64,000 nt of DNA from Microbacterium ureisolvens (GCF_015278315.1 NZ_JADIJE010000016.1:1-64000), one strand, 5' to 3'. Shown: positions 14,411 through 23,867, counted from the first letter of the stretch. Notes: generated from the sequence alone by a model not told the origin. Program-made: numbers and translations.

Positions 14411-16948
14411 CTACTCGCGCAGCGTCGCGCCGAAGCGCTCGGCCGCGACGGCCACGCCCGCGAGCTTGGCCTCGGTCGCCTCGGCGGCCGTGAGCGTGCG
14501 GTCGGGCGCCCGGAAGCGCAGCGCGAACGTGAGGCTCTTCTCCCCTGCGGGAACGCCGTGGCCGCGGTAGTCGTCGACGAGCCGCAGGGACTCGAGGAGC
14601 GGCCCGGTTCCCTCGATGAGCGCGGCACGCACGTCGGCGGCGGGCACATCGGCCCCGAGGACCAGCGACACGTCCTGCGTCGCGGTCGGGAAGCCCGACA
14701 GCGAGGCCGCGACGACCTTCTCGCCCGCGAGCGAGAGCACGAGATCGAGATCCAGCTCGGCGACGATCACACGACCGGGAAGATCGGATGCCTCGGCCAC
14801 CGCGGGCAGCAGCTCGCCGACGTAGCCGACCTCGGTGCCGGCGACCGAGAGCACACCGGTGCGTCCCGGGTGCAGCGCCGCGCGCTCGCCCTGCGCCACG
14901 TCGATGACGACGCCGGCAGCGGCGGCGACCGTGCGGATCGCGTCGAGGGCGTCGGACAGCTCCGCGGTCACCGCGGCGGTGCCGGGCTGCTTCGCGACGA
15001 GGCTGCCGGTGAGCAGCACCGCGAGGTGGCGCCGCTGCGGCGGGATCGAGGCGTCGAGCTCGGCGAGGGTGGCGGCATCCGGGCGCACCGCCAGCGGCGG
15101 CACGTGCGGGGTGCCGTACTGCACACCGGGCTCGGGGAGGAACACGACCCCGCTCTCGAAGAGCGACAGATCGGTGAAGCCGCGTGAGACGTTGCGGTGC
15201 GCGACCTGCAGGAGGCCTGGCACGAGCGAGCGCCGCAGGAACGGCGACTGGCCGTCGAGCGCGTTCGCGAGCTTCACGCTCGGGAGGTGCTCGCCGGACG
15301 CCGAGCCGTGGAGGTCGTTCTGCTCCTCGGTGGTGAAGCCGAACGACGGCGTCTCGACGTAGCCGGCGGCCGCGAGCGCGTTCGCCACGCGACGGCGCCC
15401 CTGCTGGAGCGGAGTGAGGCCGCGGCCCGACGGCGGCAGTGGAAGCACCGAGGGGATGCGGTCGTAGCCCTCGATGCGGGCGACCTCCTCGGCGAGCGTC
15501 CACTTGTCGGTGAGGTCGGGACGCCACGACGGCGGGATGACCTGCCAGCCGGCCGCGTCGTCCTCTGCCTCGACGACCTCGCAGCCGATGAGCCGCAGCG
15601 CGGCCTCGATCTGCCCCGGCGTGTAGTCCACGCCGATCAGGTGCTGGACGAACGTCGGCGGCAGTTCGATCCCGGGGATGAACACCTCGGCGAAGAGTGC
15701 CGCACCGTACTCGTCGTCGCTCGTGCCGCCGGCATACTCGACCATGAGGTCGGCGACGCGGCGCGCGGCGACGAACGGCACGAGCGGGTCGACGCCGCGC
15801 TCGAAGCGACGGGATGCCTCGCTCGGGAGCTTGTGCCGGCGCGCCGTGCGCGCGATCGACACCGTGTCGAAGGTGGCGGCCTCGATGAGCACGTTGCGGG
15901 TCGCGTCGCCCATCTCGGTGGTGCCGCCGCCCATGACGCCGGCCAGGCCGATGGGGCCGGACTCGTCCGTGATGAGGAGATCCTCTGCGTCGAGCGTGCG
16001 GACCTTGCCGTCGAGCGTCTCGAGCTTCTCCCCCGCCGTCGCCCGGCGGACGGTGATGCCGCCCTGCAGCTTGTCGAGGTCGTAGCCGTGGATCGGCTGG
16101 CCGAGTTCGAGCATCACGTAGTTCGTGATGTCGATCAGGATGCCGAGGGAGCGGATGCCGGCCAGCGACAGGCGCGCGATCATCCAGGCGGGCGTGGGCT
16201 TGGTCGGGTCGACATCGCGGACGACGCGCGCGACGAACTCGGTGACGCCGGCGCGCCCGCGGATCGGCGCGACGTCATCGGCGCTCACCGAGAAGCCGGA
16301 GCCCGGGGCGAGCTCTTCCCACGGACGATCCGCCGGGTCGCGGAAGGTCGCGCCGGTCGAGTGCGAGTACTCGCGCGCGACACCGCGGATCGACAGCGCG
16401 TAGCCGCGGTCGGGGGTGACGTTGATCTCGACGGCCACGTCGTCGAGGCCGAGGAGCTCGATCGCGTCGGTGCCGACCGGAGCGTCGATGCCGAGCTCGA
16501 CCAGACGCAGGATGCCGCTGTGCTCCTCGCCCAGGCCCAGCTCGCGGGCGGACGCGATCATGCCGTCCGACACGTGGCCGTAGGTCTTGCGCGCGGCGAT
16601 GGGGAACGGCCCGGGCAGCACCGAGCCGGGAAGGCTCACCACGACCTTGTCGCCGGCGAAGAAGTTGCGGGCGCCGCAGACGATGCCGTGGACGGCGTCG
16701 CCGCCGTCGGCCGCCGTCTCGCCCTCGGGCGCGACGCGTACCTGGCACCAGCGGATCGTCTTGCCGTTGGACTGCGGCTCCTCGACGAACTCGAGCACCT
16801 CGCCGACCACGATCGGCCCCTGGAGGTCGAAGCGGTGCACGTCCTCCTCTTCGAAGCCGACGCGCACGAGCGCCGCGAGGACGTCCTCGGGCGAGGCATC
16901 CGCCGGGACGTCGACGTACTCACGAAGCCATGAGAGCGGGACGCGCAT
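14411..16948 (-). CDS. pheT: Phenylalanyl-tRNA synthetase beta subunit
   Basis: Beta chain of the alpha2-beta2 enzyme that loads tRNA-Phe. The 845-residue protein starts MRVPLSWLREYVDVPADAS and has the EMAP/OB-fold tRNA-binding domain at about 40-160. The B3/B4 editing region, which hydrolyses Tyr-tRNA-Phe, follows, then the B5 domain, the catalytic-like core and a C-terminal ferredoxin-fold anticodon-binding domain (LSGFPTATQDVSLVLG onward). Its ATG overlaps the pheS stop at 16948 in ATGA, so the two chains are translationally coupled. Confidence 0.97.
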   Translation of the reverse strand: MRVPLSWLREYVDVPADASPEDVLAALVRVGFEEEDVHRFDLQGPIVVGEVLEFVEEPQSNGKTIRWCQVRVAPEGETAADGGDAVHGIVCGARNFFAGDKVVVSLPGSVLPGPFPIAARKTYGHVSDGMIASARELGLGEEHSGILRLVELGIDAPVGTDAIELLGLDDVAVEINVTPDRGYALSIRGVAREYSHSTGATFRDPADRPWEELAPGSGFSVSADDVAPIRGRAGVTEFVARVVRDVDPTKPTPAWMIARLSLAGIRSLGILIDITNYVMLELGQPIHGYDLDKLQGGITVRRATAGEKLETLDGKVRTLDAEDLLITDESGPIGLAGVMGGGTTEMGDATRNVLIEAATFDTVSIARTARRHKLPSEASRRFERGVDPLVPFVAARRVADLMVEYAGGTSDDEYGAALFAEVFIPGIELPPTFVQHLIGVDYTPGQIEAALRLIGCEVVEAEDDAAGWQVIPPSWRPDLTDKWTLAEEVARIEGYDRIPSVLPLPPSGRGLTPLQQGRRRVANALAAAGYVETPSFGFTTEEQNDLHGSASGEHLPSVKLANALDGQSPFLRRSLVPGLLQVAHRNVSRGFTDLSLFESGVVFLPEPGVQYGTPHVPPLAVRPDAATLAELDASIPPQRRHLAVLLTGSLVAKQPGTAAVTAELSDALDAIRTVAAAAGVVIDVAQGERAALHPGRTGVLSVAGTEVGYVGELLPAVAEASDLPGRVIVAELDLDLVLSLAGEKVVAASLSGFPTATQDVSLVLGADVPAADVRAALIEGTGPLLESLRLVDDYRGHGVPAGEKSLTFALRFRAPDRTLTAAEATEAKLAGVAVAAERFGATLRE

Positions 16949-17997
16949 CAGACCACCATTCCGAACTGCTCGCTGAAGCGGACATCGCCCTCGGCCATGT
17001 CGCGCATGTCCTGGACGTCGCTGCGGAACATGAGCGTCCGCTCGATCCCCATCCCGAACGCGAAGCCCGAGTACTCCTCAGGGTCGATCCCCGCCGCACG
17101 CAGCACGTTGGGATTGATCATCCCGCAGCCGCCCCACTCGATCCATCGCGCGCCGCCCTTGAACGTCGGGTGCCACAGGTCCAGCTCCGCGGAGGGTTCG
17201 GTGAAGGGGAAGAAGTTGGCGCGGAACCGCGTCTTGGCCTCGGCGCCGAACAGCACCTTGGCGGCGTGGTCGAGCGTGCCCTTGAGGTGCGCCATAGTGA
17301 TGCCCTTGTCGACGACGATGCCCTCGAACTGCGTGAAGACCGGCAGGTGCGTGGCGTCGTACTCGTCGGTGCGGTACACCCGGCCCGGGCACAGCACGTA
17401 GAGCGGCAGGTCGCGCTCGAGCATGGAGCGCACCTGGACCGGACTGGTGTGTGTGCGCATCACGAGGTGGCGCTCCACCGGGTCGACGAAGAACGTGTCC
17501 TGCATCTGACGCGCGGGGTGGTCGACGTCGAAGTTGAGCGCGTCGAAGTTGAACCACTCGTGCTCGAGCTCGGGGCCTTCGGCGATCTCCCATCCCATGC
17601 CGACGAAGATGTCGGCGACCTGCTCCTGCAGGAGGGAGATCGGATGCCGCGCCCCCACGCGTGCGCGGGCCGCCAGGGCGGTGACGTCCACGCGCTCGGC
17701 CTCGAGGCGGGCCGCGGTCTCGGCCTCGGCGAGCTCCTGCTCACGCGCCGCGAAGGCCTGGTTGACGCGTCCGCGAGCCTGGCCGACGAGCTTGCCGAAC
17801 TCGGCCTTCTTCTCGTTGGGCACATCGCGCAGGCGTGCGTTGAGCTTCGCCAGCGGCGAGCCCTCGGCGGAGTGCGCGGAACGTGCGGCCTTGAGCGCCG
17901 CGGTGTCGGCCGCGCCGGCGACGGCCTCGAGGGCGGCGTCGACGGCGGCGTTCACCGCCTCGGGCGTGATCTCGGTGGTTTCGGGAGCGTCGGACAC
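16948..17997 (-). CDS. pheS: Phenylalanyl-tRNA synthetase alpha subunit
   Basis: Catalytic class II chain of 349 residues. The N-terminal coiled-coil that reaches the tRNA is visible at about 15-100. Motif 2 appears as YRTDEYDATHLPVFTQFEG, and motif 3 as SGFAFGMGIERTLM near the C-terminus. MGWEIAEGPELEHEWFNFDA is the family-specific stretch. The start is GTG at 17997, with TAGACT ending 8 nt upstream and no ribosome binding site, so the pheST mRNA is probably leaderless. Leader-peptide attenuation, known for enteric pheST, is therefore unlikely here. Confidence 0.97.
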   Translation of the reverse strand: MSDAPETTEITPEAVNAAVDAALEAVAGAADTAALKAARSAHSAEGSPLAKLNARLRDVPNEKKAEFGKLVGQARGRVNQAFAAREQELAEAETAARLEAERVDVTALAARARVGARHPISLLQEQVADIFVGMGWEIAEGPELEHEWFNFDALNFDVDHPARQMQDTFFVDPVERHLVMRTHTSPVQVRSMLERDLPLYVLCPGRVYRTDEYDATHLPVFTQFEGIVVDKGITMAHLKGTLDHAAKVLFGAEAKTRFRANFFPFTEPSAELDLWHPTFKGGARWIEWGGCGMINPNVLRAAGIDPEEYSGFAFGMGIERTLMFRSDVQDMRDMAEGDVRFSEQFGMVV

Positions 17998-18005
17998 GAG
18001 AGACG

Positions 18006-18011
18006 AGTCTA
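18006..18011 (-). promoter_or_regulatory. -10 box of a leaderless pheST promoter
   Basis: TAGACT on the minus strand ends 8 nt before the pheS GTG, in the 73-bp gap after the ABC permease gene. Confidence 0.5.
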
Positions 18012-18070
18012 CCGACGGGCGGCGACGCCTCCGGTCCGGTTGACGGGCTCACCCGCCGTGCGCGTTCTCG

Positions 18071-19021
18071 TCAGTGCGACGTTCCGTCGTACTGGCCGAG
18101 TCCGCGATTGGCCGCCGAGCGCTCCGCCACGTCTGCGCGCGCCTCGGCTTCGAGGAGCGCCGCCGGATTCATCGGGTCGACGCCCTTGCCGCGTCGCCGC
18201 CCGCCGCTGGCGGTGCGCCGGGCGAGCCAGCGAGCGAACCACGACAACGCGAGGTTGATGACGAGGTAGATCACGAGCGTCACCACGAACAGCGAGAACA
18301 GATAGCGGTTGCCGTAGAAGCTGCCGAGGTTGTTGATGTTGTTCCGGATGATCTCGTTGTAGCCGACGATGTATCCGAGTGACGTGTCCTTGAGGAGCAC
18401 CACGAGCTGGGCGACGATGATCGGCAGCATCTGCCGGAACGCCTGAGGGAATTCCACCAGCATCTTCGACTGGAACTCGCGCATGCCCACGCTGAGCGCA
18501 GCCTCGCGCTGGCCACGGGGAAGTGCAGCAAGGCCGGCGCGGAGGATCTCGCCGATCAGCGTGCCGTTGTAGAGCACCAGCGCGATCACGACCGCCCAGA
18601 AGGCGCCCGTCGACGCCACGAGCAGGATGAACAGCATCATCAACAGGACGGGCATGCCGCGGAAGAACTCGATCACCCAGGCCGTCGGGATCCGCACCCA
18701 CGGGATGAGCGAGCTGCGCAGCAGCGACAGCAGGATGCCGAGCGCGATCGCCCCGACCGCGGCGACGGCGGCCGCCTGCAGCGTGGCCACGACACCGCGG
18801 CCGATCGACGCCCACACGGTGGGGTCGGCGAAGATGTCCCACCGGCTCGGGTCGAACATGCCGGGCAGCGTGATGCCGCCCGATTCCCGAGGCGCCGCGA
18901 GGGTCATCACGATCCACGCCGCGCCCGCGAGGATCACAAGGACCGAGACCACCGAGAAGATCAGCGACAGCCGGCGCGCCCGCGGTCCGGGGGCGTCGAA
19001 GAGGACACTCGACCCACTCAT
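18071..19021 (-). CDS. Glutamate-type amino acid ABC transporter permease (GluD-like)
   Basis: Polar amino-acid permease of the HisMQ/GluCD type with about six membrane helices. The inner-membrane EAA-like loop is LAALPRGQREAALSVGM (approximately residues 165-181), which docks on the ATPase. FFRGMPVLLMMLFILL is also typical of the family. The 316 residues include a charged C-terminal tail beyond the last helix (about 40 residues, ending GLGQYDGTSH), as in GluD of Corynebacterium. The ATG overlaps the preceding permease stop by 4 bp (19018-19021). It forms a heterodimer with the next protein (by family). Confidence 0.85.
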   Translation of the reverse strand: MSGSSVLFDAPGPRARRLSLIFSVVSVLVILAGAAWIVMTLAAPRESGGITLPGMFDPSRWDIFADPTVWASIGRGVVATLQAAAVAAVGAIALGILLSLLRSSLIPWVRIPTAWVIEFFRGMPVLLMMLFILLVASTGAFWAVVIALVLYNGTLIGEILRAGLAALPRGQREAALSVGMREFQSKMLVEFPQAFRQMLPIIVAQLVVLLKDTSLGYIVGYNEIIRNNINNLGSFYGNRYLFSLFVVTLVIYLVINLALSWFARWLARRTASGGRRRGKGVDPMNPAALLEAEARADVAERSAANRGLGQYDGTSH

Positions 19022-19665
19022 CGCTTCACCACCCAGCGCTTCTCGAGCTGCCCGGCAGCGAAGCCGAGCGGCACCGTGACGACGAGGTAGAGCACAGCTG
19101 CCGTCAGGAGGATCTGGATCACGATGTTCCCGTTGTCATTCGCCAGCTGCCTGGTCGTCGCGAACAGTTCGACCACGAAGAAACCGCCCGCCACCGAGGT
19201 GTTCTTCGTGAGTGCGATGAAGACGTTGATGAGCGGCGGAATCGTCATGCGGAACGCCTGTGGGAGGACGACGAGCGAAACCGTCTGCCCGAATCCGAGA
19301 CCGATGCTTCGCGCGGCCTCCGCCTGCCCGACGGGCACGCCGTTGATCCCCGATCGCAGCGCCTCTGCTACGAAGGGCGAGGTGTAATACGTGAGGGCGA
19401 TGAAGGCCAGGATGATGTACGGCATCCGCAGGCCCAGCATGGGCAGCACGAAGGCCGTGAAGATGAAGACGAGCGTCAGCGGCGTGTTTCGCGCGATCTC
19501 GGTCCAGAACGCGGCGAAGACGCGGAGAGCCCCGACGGGCGAGATGCGCATCGCCGCGATGAGCGTGCCCAGCACGAGGGCGCACACGCCCGACACCGCA
19601 AGGAGGATGAGCGTGACGCGGAAGCCTTCGAGGAAGGTCGGCATCAGCGACCAGAGCTGCTCCAT
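19018..19665 (-). CDS. Glutamate-type amino acid ABC transporter permease (GluC-like)
   Basis: Second permease half, 215 residues with about five helices. The EAA-like loop reads INGVPVGQAEAARSIGLGF, and RNTPLTLVFIFTAFVLP is the conserved segment before it. Its stop overlaps the GluD-like start by 4 bp. It is separated from the binding-protein gene by 81 bp containing a strong hairpin, which could lower its expression relative to the binding protein. Assignment to glutamate rests on similarity of the whole cluster to corynebacterial gluABCD. Other polar amino acids are possible. Confidence 0.85.
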   Translation of the reverse strand: MEQLWSLMPTFLEGFRVTLILLAVSGVCALVLGTLIAAMRISPVGALRVFAAFWTEIARNTPLTLVFIFTAFVLPMLGLRMPYIILAFIALTYYTSPFVAEALRSGINGVPVGQAEAARSIGLGFGQTVSLVVLPQAFRMTIPPLINVFIALTKNTSVAGGFFVVELFATTRQLANDNGNIVIQILLTAAVLYLVVTVPLGFAAGQLEKRWVVKR

Positions 19666-19696
19666 ACGCCTCTTTTCAGGAACGGGGTGGCGGAGG

Positions 19697-19739
19697 CGGA
19701 TGCCCCGGGCCGGCGTGCGCCGCCGGCCCGAGGCATCCG
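19697..19739 (-). promoter_or_regulatory. Strong hairpin between binding protein and permease genes
   Basis: A 43-nt inverted repeat whose outer arms are CGGATGCC and GGCATCCG and whose inner arms are GC-only (CCGGGCCGGCG with its complement). It follows the binding-protein stop by 7 bp and precedes the permease ATG by about 30 bp. Such intercistronic hairpins in import operons commonly protect the upstream mRNA or partly terminate. That role is inference. Confidence 0.5.
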
Positions 19740-19746
19740 TCGTCTA

Positions 19747-20616
19747 TCAGTAGCGGTCGGGGGTCGGCGGCTCGACGAACGGCAGCACCGTTCCGGCGGT
19801 CGCGTTCCACGCCTCTTCGTAACGACCGTCCTCATACGACTTCTCGAGCACGTCGTTGATCCACATGCGGAAGTCGGTGTCCTCGAGGGCGAGGCCGATT
19901 CCGTAGGGCTCCTCGGTGAACGGCTCGCCGACGACCTTGAACTCGCCCTCGTTCTGAGCCGCGAGGCCGGCGAGGATCACGTTGTCGGTCGACACCGCGA
20001 CGACCTGGCCGTTGCGAAGCGGCTCGAGGCAGTTCGAGTAGGTGTCGGTGAGCACCGGCTCGGCCCCGATCTCGGCCAGCTTGGCGGCCGGGGTCGAACC
20101 CGTCACCGAGCAGACCGGCTGGCCGACGAGGTCGTCTTCGCTCTCGATGTCGTCGTTGTCGGCGAGGACGAGGATCGACTGGCCGGCCATGTAGTACGGA
20201 CCTGCGAAGGAGACGACCTCCTTGCGCTTGTCGTTGATCGTGTAGGTGGCGATGACGATGTCGACCTCGCCGTTCTGGATGAACGGCTCGCGGTTGGCCG
20301 ACACGGCCTCCTTCCACTCGATGTCCTCCTCGGCGATGCCGAGCTCGGACGCGATGATCTTGCCGATCTCGACGTCGAAGCCCTCCGGGACGCCCGAGGG
20401 GCCCATCAGCCCGAACAGCGGCTGGTCGAACTTGGTGCCGATGGTGATGGTGCCGGCCTCGGCGAGGTCGGCCATCGTGGTGCCTGCCTCGAAGGTGGGC
20501 TCGGCCACGGGCGTCGTCGTGGTCTCGCCACCCGGCGTGTCGCCGGAGGCGCACGCCGACAGCGCGAGCGCACCGGCGGCGGCCAGCGCGATCAGCGGAA
20601 GTCGCATTCGCTTCAT
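19747..20616 (-). CDS. Glutamate-type amino acid ABC transporter, lipoprotein substrate-binding protein (GluB-like)
   Basis: Extracytoplasmic solute-binding protein, family 3, 289 residues. The signal sequence MKRMRLPLIALAAAGALAL ends in the lipobox LSAC (cysteine about residue 22), so it should be lipid-anchored to the outer membrane face. GTKFDQPLFGLMGPSGVPEG, VSANREPFIQNGEVDIVIAT and PVCSVTGSTPAAKL closely follow the corynebacterial glutamate-binding protein GluB. ATG 20616 has AAAGGACG upstream. Order in the operon is ATPase, binding protein, two permeases. Confidence 0.88.
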   Translation of the reverse strand: MKRMRLPLIALAAAGALALSACASGDTPGGETTTTPVAEPTFEAGTTMADLAEAGTITIGTKFDQPLFGLMGPSGVPEGFDVEIGKIIASELGIAEEDIEWKEAVSANREPFIQNGEVDIVIATYTINDKRKEVVSFAGPYYMAGQSILVLADNDDIESEDDLVGQPVCSVTGSTPAAKLAEIGAEPVLTDTYSNCLEPLRNGQVVAVSTDNVILAGLAAQNEGEFKVVGEPFTEEPYGIGLALEDTDFRMWINDVLEKSYEDGRYEEAWNATAGTVLPFVEPPTPDRY

Positions 20617-20664
20617 GTCTTCGTCCTTTGCTGTGCGGGGACCGCTCGTGACGGTCCTCTGGGA

Positions 20665-20688
20665 TCCCGGCCGTTGGGAACGGCGGGA
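20665..20688 (-). promoter_or_regulatory. Hairpin between ATPase and binding protein genes
   Basis: TCCCGGCCGTT and AACGGCGGGA pair around a GGG loop with one bulge in the 77-bp gap between the ABC ATPase stop and the binding-protein start. No T run follows, so it is more likely an mRNA-stability or attenuation element than a full terminator. Confidence 0.4.
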
Positions 20689-20693
20689 GTTTC

Positions 20694-21491
20694 TCAGTGC
20701 TCGAGGATCTTGGAGAGGAAGTCCTTCGCGCGGTCGCTCTGCGGGTTCGTGAAGAACTGGTCGGGCGTGGCCTCCTCGACGATCGCGCCGTCGGCCATGA
20801 ACAGCACGCGGTCGGCCGCCTTGCGGGCGAAGCCCATCTCGTGGGTCACGACGATCATCGTCATGCCCTCCTGCGCGAGGCCGACCATGACGTCGAGCAC
20901 CTCGTTGATCATCTCGGGGTCGAGCGCGCTCGTCGGCTCGTCCATCAGGATGAGCTTTGGGTTCATCGCCAGCGACCTGGCGATGGCCACGCGCTGCTGC
21001 TGACCGCCCGACAGCTGGTTGGGCATCTTCTTGGCCTGATTGGCCACGCCGACGCGGTCCAGCAGCTGCATCGCCTTGTCGTCGGCGTCTTTCTTCTTCA
21101 TTCCACGCACGCGGATCGGGCCGAGCGTGACGTTCTCGAGCACCGTCTTGTGGGCGAACAGGTTGAAGGACTGGAAGACCATGCCGACGTCCGCGCGCAG
21201 TTTGGCCAGCGCCTTGCCCTCTTCGGGGAGGGGGTCGCCGTCGATCGTGATCCGTCCCGAGTCGATCGTCTCGAGGCGGTTGATCGCTCGGCACAGCGTC
21301 GACTTCCCCGACCCTGAGGGGCCGATCACGACCACGACCTCGCCGCGGTTGACCACGGTGTTGATGTCTCTCAGGACATGGAGGTCGCCGAAGTGCTTGT
21401 CGACGTGGTCGACGACCACGAGCGGCTCGCCCCGACGGACGTTGATGTTCGAAGTGCGCGGCGCCGCTGCCGGTGCATCAGGTGTCGCCAT
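20694..21491 (-). CDS. Glutamate-type amino acid ABC transporter ATPase (GluA-like)
   Basis: Cytoplasmic ATP-hydrolysing subunit of 265 residues. Walker A is GPSGSGKST (57-65), the Q-loop lies in GMVFQSFNLF, the ABC signature is LSGGQQQR, and Walker B is LILMDEPTSALD, followed by the H-loop in VVTHEMG. Three ATGs lie close together at the 5' end. I chose 21491 because TAGGGT ends exactly 7 nt before it, consistent with a leaderless start. The AGGGTG there could also serve as a ribosome binding site for this ATG only. It is the first gene of the import operon. Confidence 0.93.
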   Translation of the reverse strand: MATPDAPAAAPRTSNINVRRGEPLVVVDHVDKHFGDLHVLRDINTVVNRGEVVVVIGPSGSGKSTLCRAINRLETIDSGRITIDGDPLPEEGKALAKLRADVGMVFQSFNLFAHKTVLENVTLGPIRVRGMKKKDADDKAMQLLDRVGVANQAKKMPNQLSGGQQQRVAIARSLAMNPKLILMDEPTSALDPEMINEVLDVMVGLAQEGMTMIVVTHEMGFARKAADRVLFMADGAIVEEATPDQFFTNPQSDRAKDFLSKILEH

Positions 21492-21498
21492 GATCATC

Positions 21499-21504
21499 AC
21501 CCTA
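21499..21504 (-). promoter_or_regulatory. -10 box of the ABC importer operon
   Basis: TAGGGT on the minus strand ends 7 nt before ATG 21491. Confidence 0.5.
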
Positions 21505-21581
21505 GGGGTGCGCGGCGACACACGGCCATAGGAACTCTGCGCCTTTACCGATCCGTAACAGCTCTGGAATAGAGGCGGGCG

Positions 21582-22382
21582 TCAACCGGCCGCGCGCTGC
21601 GCGAAAGCGGTCTCATAGAGGCAGACGCTCGCCGCCGTCGCCAGGTTGAGCGACTCCGCCGCGCCGAAGATGGGCAGCCGCAGCGACAGGTCCGCCAGGG
21701 CGAGCGCCTCCGGCTCGAGACCTCGCGCCTCATTGCCGAACAGCCAGGCCGTCGGCTCGGCGAGGAGGTCGCGCGACGCGAGGAAGTCTCCGCCGCCGAC
21801 GTCGGCCGCGATCACGCGCACGCCGGCGGCGTGCGCCTTCTCGACCGCGGTGGCGAGATCGACCCCCACCGCGACGGGCAGGTGGAAGAGCGAGCCGGTC
21901 GTGGCGCGCACGACTTTCGGGTTGTACGGGTCGACGGTGCGGCCGGTGAGGATGACCGCGTCCGCGCCCGCCGCGTCGGCGGCGCGGATGATGGTGCCGA
22001 GGTTGCCGGGATCGCGGACCTCCTCGCAGATCGCCACGAGGCGGGGCGAGGCGGCGAACACGTCCCGGACGGACGTCGGCGACTGGCGTGCCACGGCGAC
22101 GATGCCCTGGGGCGTGACGGTGTCGGCCATCGCGTCGAGCACCGCCTCGGTCGTGTAGACGACCTCGAGGCCGGCATCCTTCGCGGCCTCGCGCACGTCG
22201 GTGTGCTTCTCGAGGGCGGTGGGGGTGGCGAAGATCTCGACGAGCGTGTCGGGCCGGTACGCGAGCGCCTCGCGCGCGGCCTGCGGCCCCTCCAGCAGGA
22301 ACAGCCCCGTCTCCTGACGGGCGCTCCGCTTGGTCAGCTTCGCGACGGCGCGGACACGCGGAGAGCGAGGGTTCTCGAGCAC
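21582..22382 (-). CDS. TrmH/SpoU-family 2'-O-methyltransferase
   Basis: RNA ribose methyltransferase of the SPOUT class, 266 residues. All three SpoU motifs are present: EEVRDPGNLGTIIRAADAAG (motif 1), WLFGNEARGL (motif 2) and ESLNLATAASVCLYE (motif 3). These build the deep trefoil knot that binds S-adenosylmethionine. The N-terminal 90 residues form the L30-like substrate domain. The target (23S rRNA, as in RlmB or the thiostrepton-resistance type, or a tRNA) is not decided by sequence alone. The start is GTG 22382 with TAGACT ending 6 nt upstream. It lies downstream of the rplT terminator and so is likely an independent unit. Confidence 0.9.
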   Translation of the reverse strand: MLENPRSPRVRAVAKLTKRSARQETGLFLLEGPQAAREALAYRPDTLVEIFATPTALEKHTDVREAAKDAGLEVVYTTEAVLDAMADTVTPQGIVAVARQSPTSVRDVFAASPRLVAICEEVRDPGNLGTIIRAADAAGADAVILTGRTVDPYNPKVVRATTGSLFHLPVAVGVDLATAVEKAHAAGVRVIAADVGGGDFLASRDLLAEPTAWLFGNEARGLEPEALALADLSLRLPIFGAAESLNLATAASVCLYETAFAQRAAG

Positions 22383-22388
22383 GGCATC

Positions 22389-22394
22389 AGTCTA
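22389..22394 (-). promoter_or_regulatory. -10 box of the SpoU methyltransferase promoter
   Basis: TAGACT ends 6 nt before the GTG. The surrounding 16 bases CAGTCTAGGGTCGCGG (22388-22403, plus-strand reading) recur identically at the dapF promoter. Confidence 0.5.
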
Positions 22395-22448
22395 GGGTCG
22401 CGGCATCCGCGTTTCGTCTCGCTCGTACCTCACTCGCTCGACGACTGC

Positions 22449-22501
22449 TCGCCTCCTCGGCGAGGAAAGGCGAACGGGCGCCCTCCGTGCGGAGGACGCC
22501 C
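22449..22501 (-). terminator. Double-hairpin terminator of infC-rpmI-rplT
   Basis: Starting 23 bp after the rplT stop, a hairpin at 22476-22501 pairs GGGCG-CCTCC with GGAGG-CGCCC around GTGC. A second hairpin at 22449-22473 pairs TCGCCT with AGGCGA and has an inner CCTC/GAGG stem. Between them lies a short pyrimidine stretch on the minus strand. Position and structure fit termination of the ribosomal operon, although there is no long T run. Confidence 0.6.
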
Positions 22502-22524
22502 TTTCGGGAGAACGGATGCCGGTG

Positions 22525-22908
22525 TCAGGCGCTCTTCGGAGCGTTGACGTTCTCGGGCAGCGCCTGCTTGGCGGTCTGGACGAGCGACGCGAACGTCTTG
22601 GGCTCGTTCACCGCGAGCTCGGCGAGCATGCGGCGGTCGACCTGCACACCCGCGAGGCCGAGGCCCTGGATGAAGCGGTTGTACGTGATGCCGTTCTGAC
22701 GAGCGGCGGCGTTGATGCGCTGGATCCACAGGCGGCGGAAGTCGCCCTTGCGCTTGCGACGGTCGCGGTACGCGTAGACGAGCGAGTGGGTGACCTGCTC
22801 CTTCGCCTTGCGGTACAGGCGCGAACGCTGGCCACGGTAACCCGAGGCGCGCTCGAGGATGACGCGACGCTTCTTGTGGGCGTTGACGGCCCGCTTGACT
22901 CTAGCCAT
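22525..22908 (-). CDS. rplT: 50S ribosomal protein L20
   Basis: A 127-residue basic protein starting MARVKRAVNAHKKRR, with the family core RASGYRGQRSRLYRKAKEQV and YAYRDRRKRKGDFRRLWIQR. It binds 23S rRNA early in assembly of the large subunit, and in several bacteria it represses translation of its own operon. It follows rpmI by 32 bp on the minus strand. A double hairpin follows the gene. Confidence 0.98.
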   Translation of the reverse strand: MARVKRAVNAHKKRRVILERASGYRGQRSRLYRKAKEQVTHSLVYAYRDRRKRKGDFRRLWIQRINAAARQNGITYNRFIQGLGLAGVQVDRRMLAELAVNEPKTFASLVQTAKQALPENVNAPKSA

Positions 22909-22940
22909 TTTCTATCTGTTCCTAACTTGCGTCGGCGCGC

Positions 22941-23135
22941 TCAGCGGCCGAGGAGCTTCTTCGCGACCTTGGCGTCGCCCGGGGCGAGCACCTGCTCCTG
23001 CGACAGGCGGCGGGTACGGCGGCTGGGCTTGCCCTCGAAGTTGTGGCGGAGGTTCGCCTGCTGCTTCATGAGCTTCCCGCTGCCGGTGACCTTGAAGCGC
23101 TTCTTGGCGCCCGAGTGGGTCTTCTGCTTCGGCAT
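22941..23135 (-). CDS. rpmI: 50S ribosomal protein L35
   Basis: The 64-residue protein MPKQKTHSGAKKRFKVTGSG is unmistakably L35. GAAGGAAGA precedes the ATG. Two small hairpins fill the 72-bp gap between infC and this start and could control access to its ribosome binding site, in line with L20 autoregulation known for infC-rpmI-rplT in other bacteria (inference here). Confidence 0.98.
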   Translation of the reverse strand: MPKQKTHSGAKKRFKVTGSGKLMKQQANLRHNFEGKPSRRTRRLSQEQVLAPGDAKVAKKLLGR

Positions 23136-23156
23136 CTCTTCTTCCTTCGTTTCACT

Positions 23157-23194
23157 TCCCGCCCAGGCGGGAGTCGGTATCCCGCGGTGCGGGA
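23157..23194 (-). promoter_or_regulatory. Twin hairpins in the infC-rpmI gap
   Basis: TCCCGCCCAGGCGGGA (23157-23172) and TCCCGCGGTGCGGGA (23180-23194) are two near-identical small hairpins in tandem, placed between the infC stop and the rpmI ribosome binding site. They are candidates for L20-dependent control or mRNA processing. Confidence 0.45.
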
Positions 23195-23207
23195 GTCTGT
23201 GGGGGCC

Positions 23208-23867
<660 letters not shown>

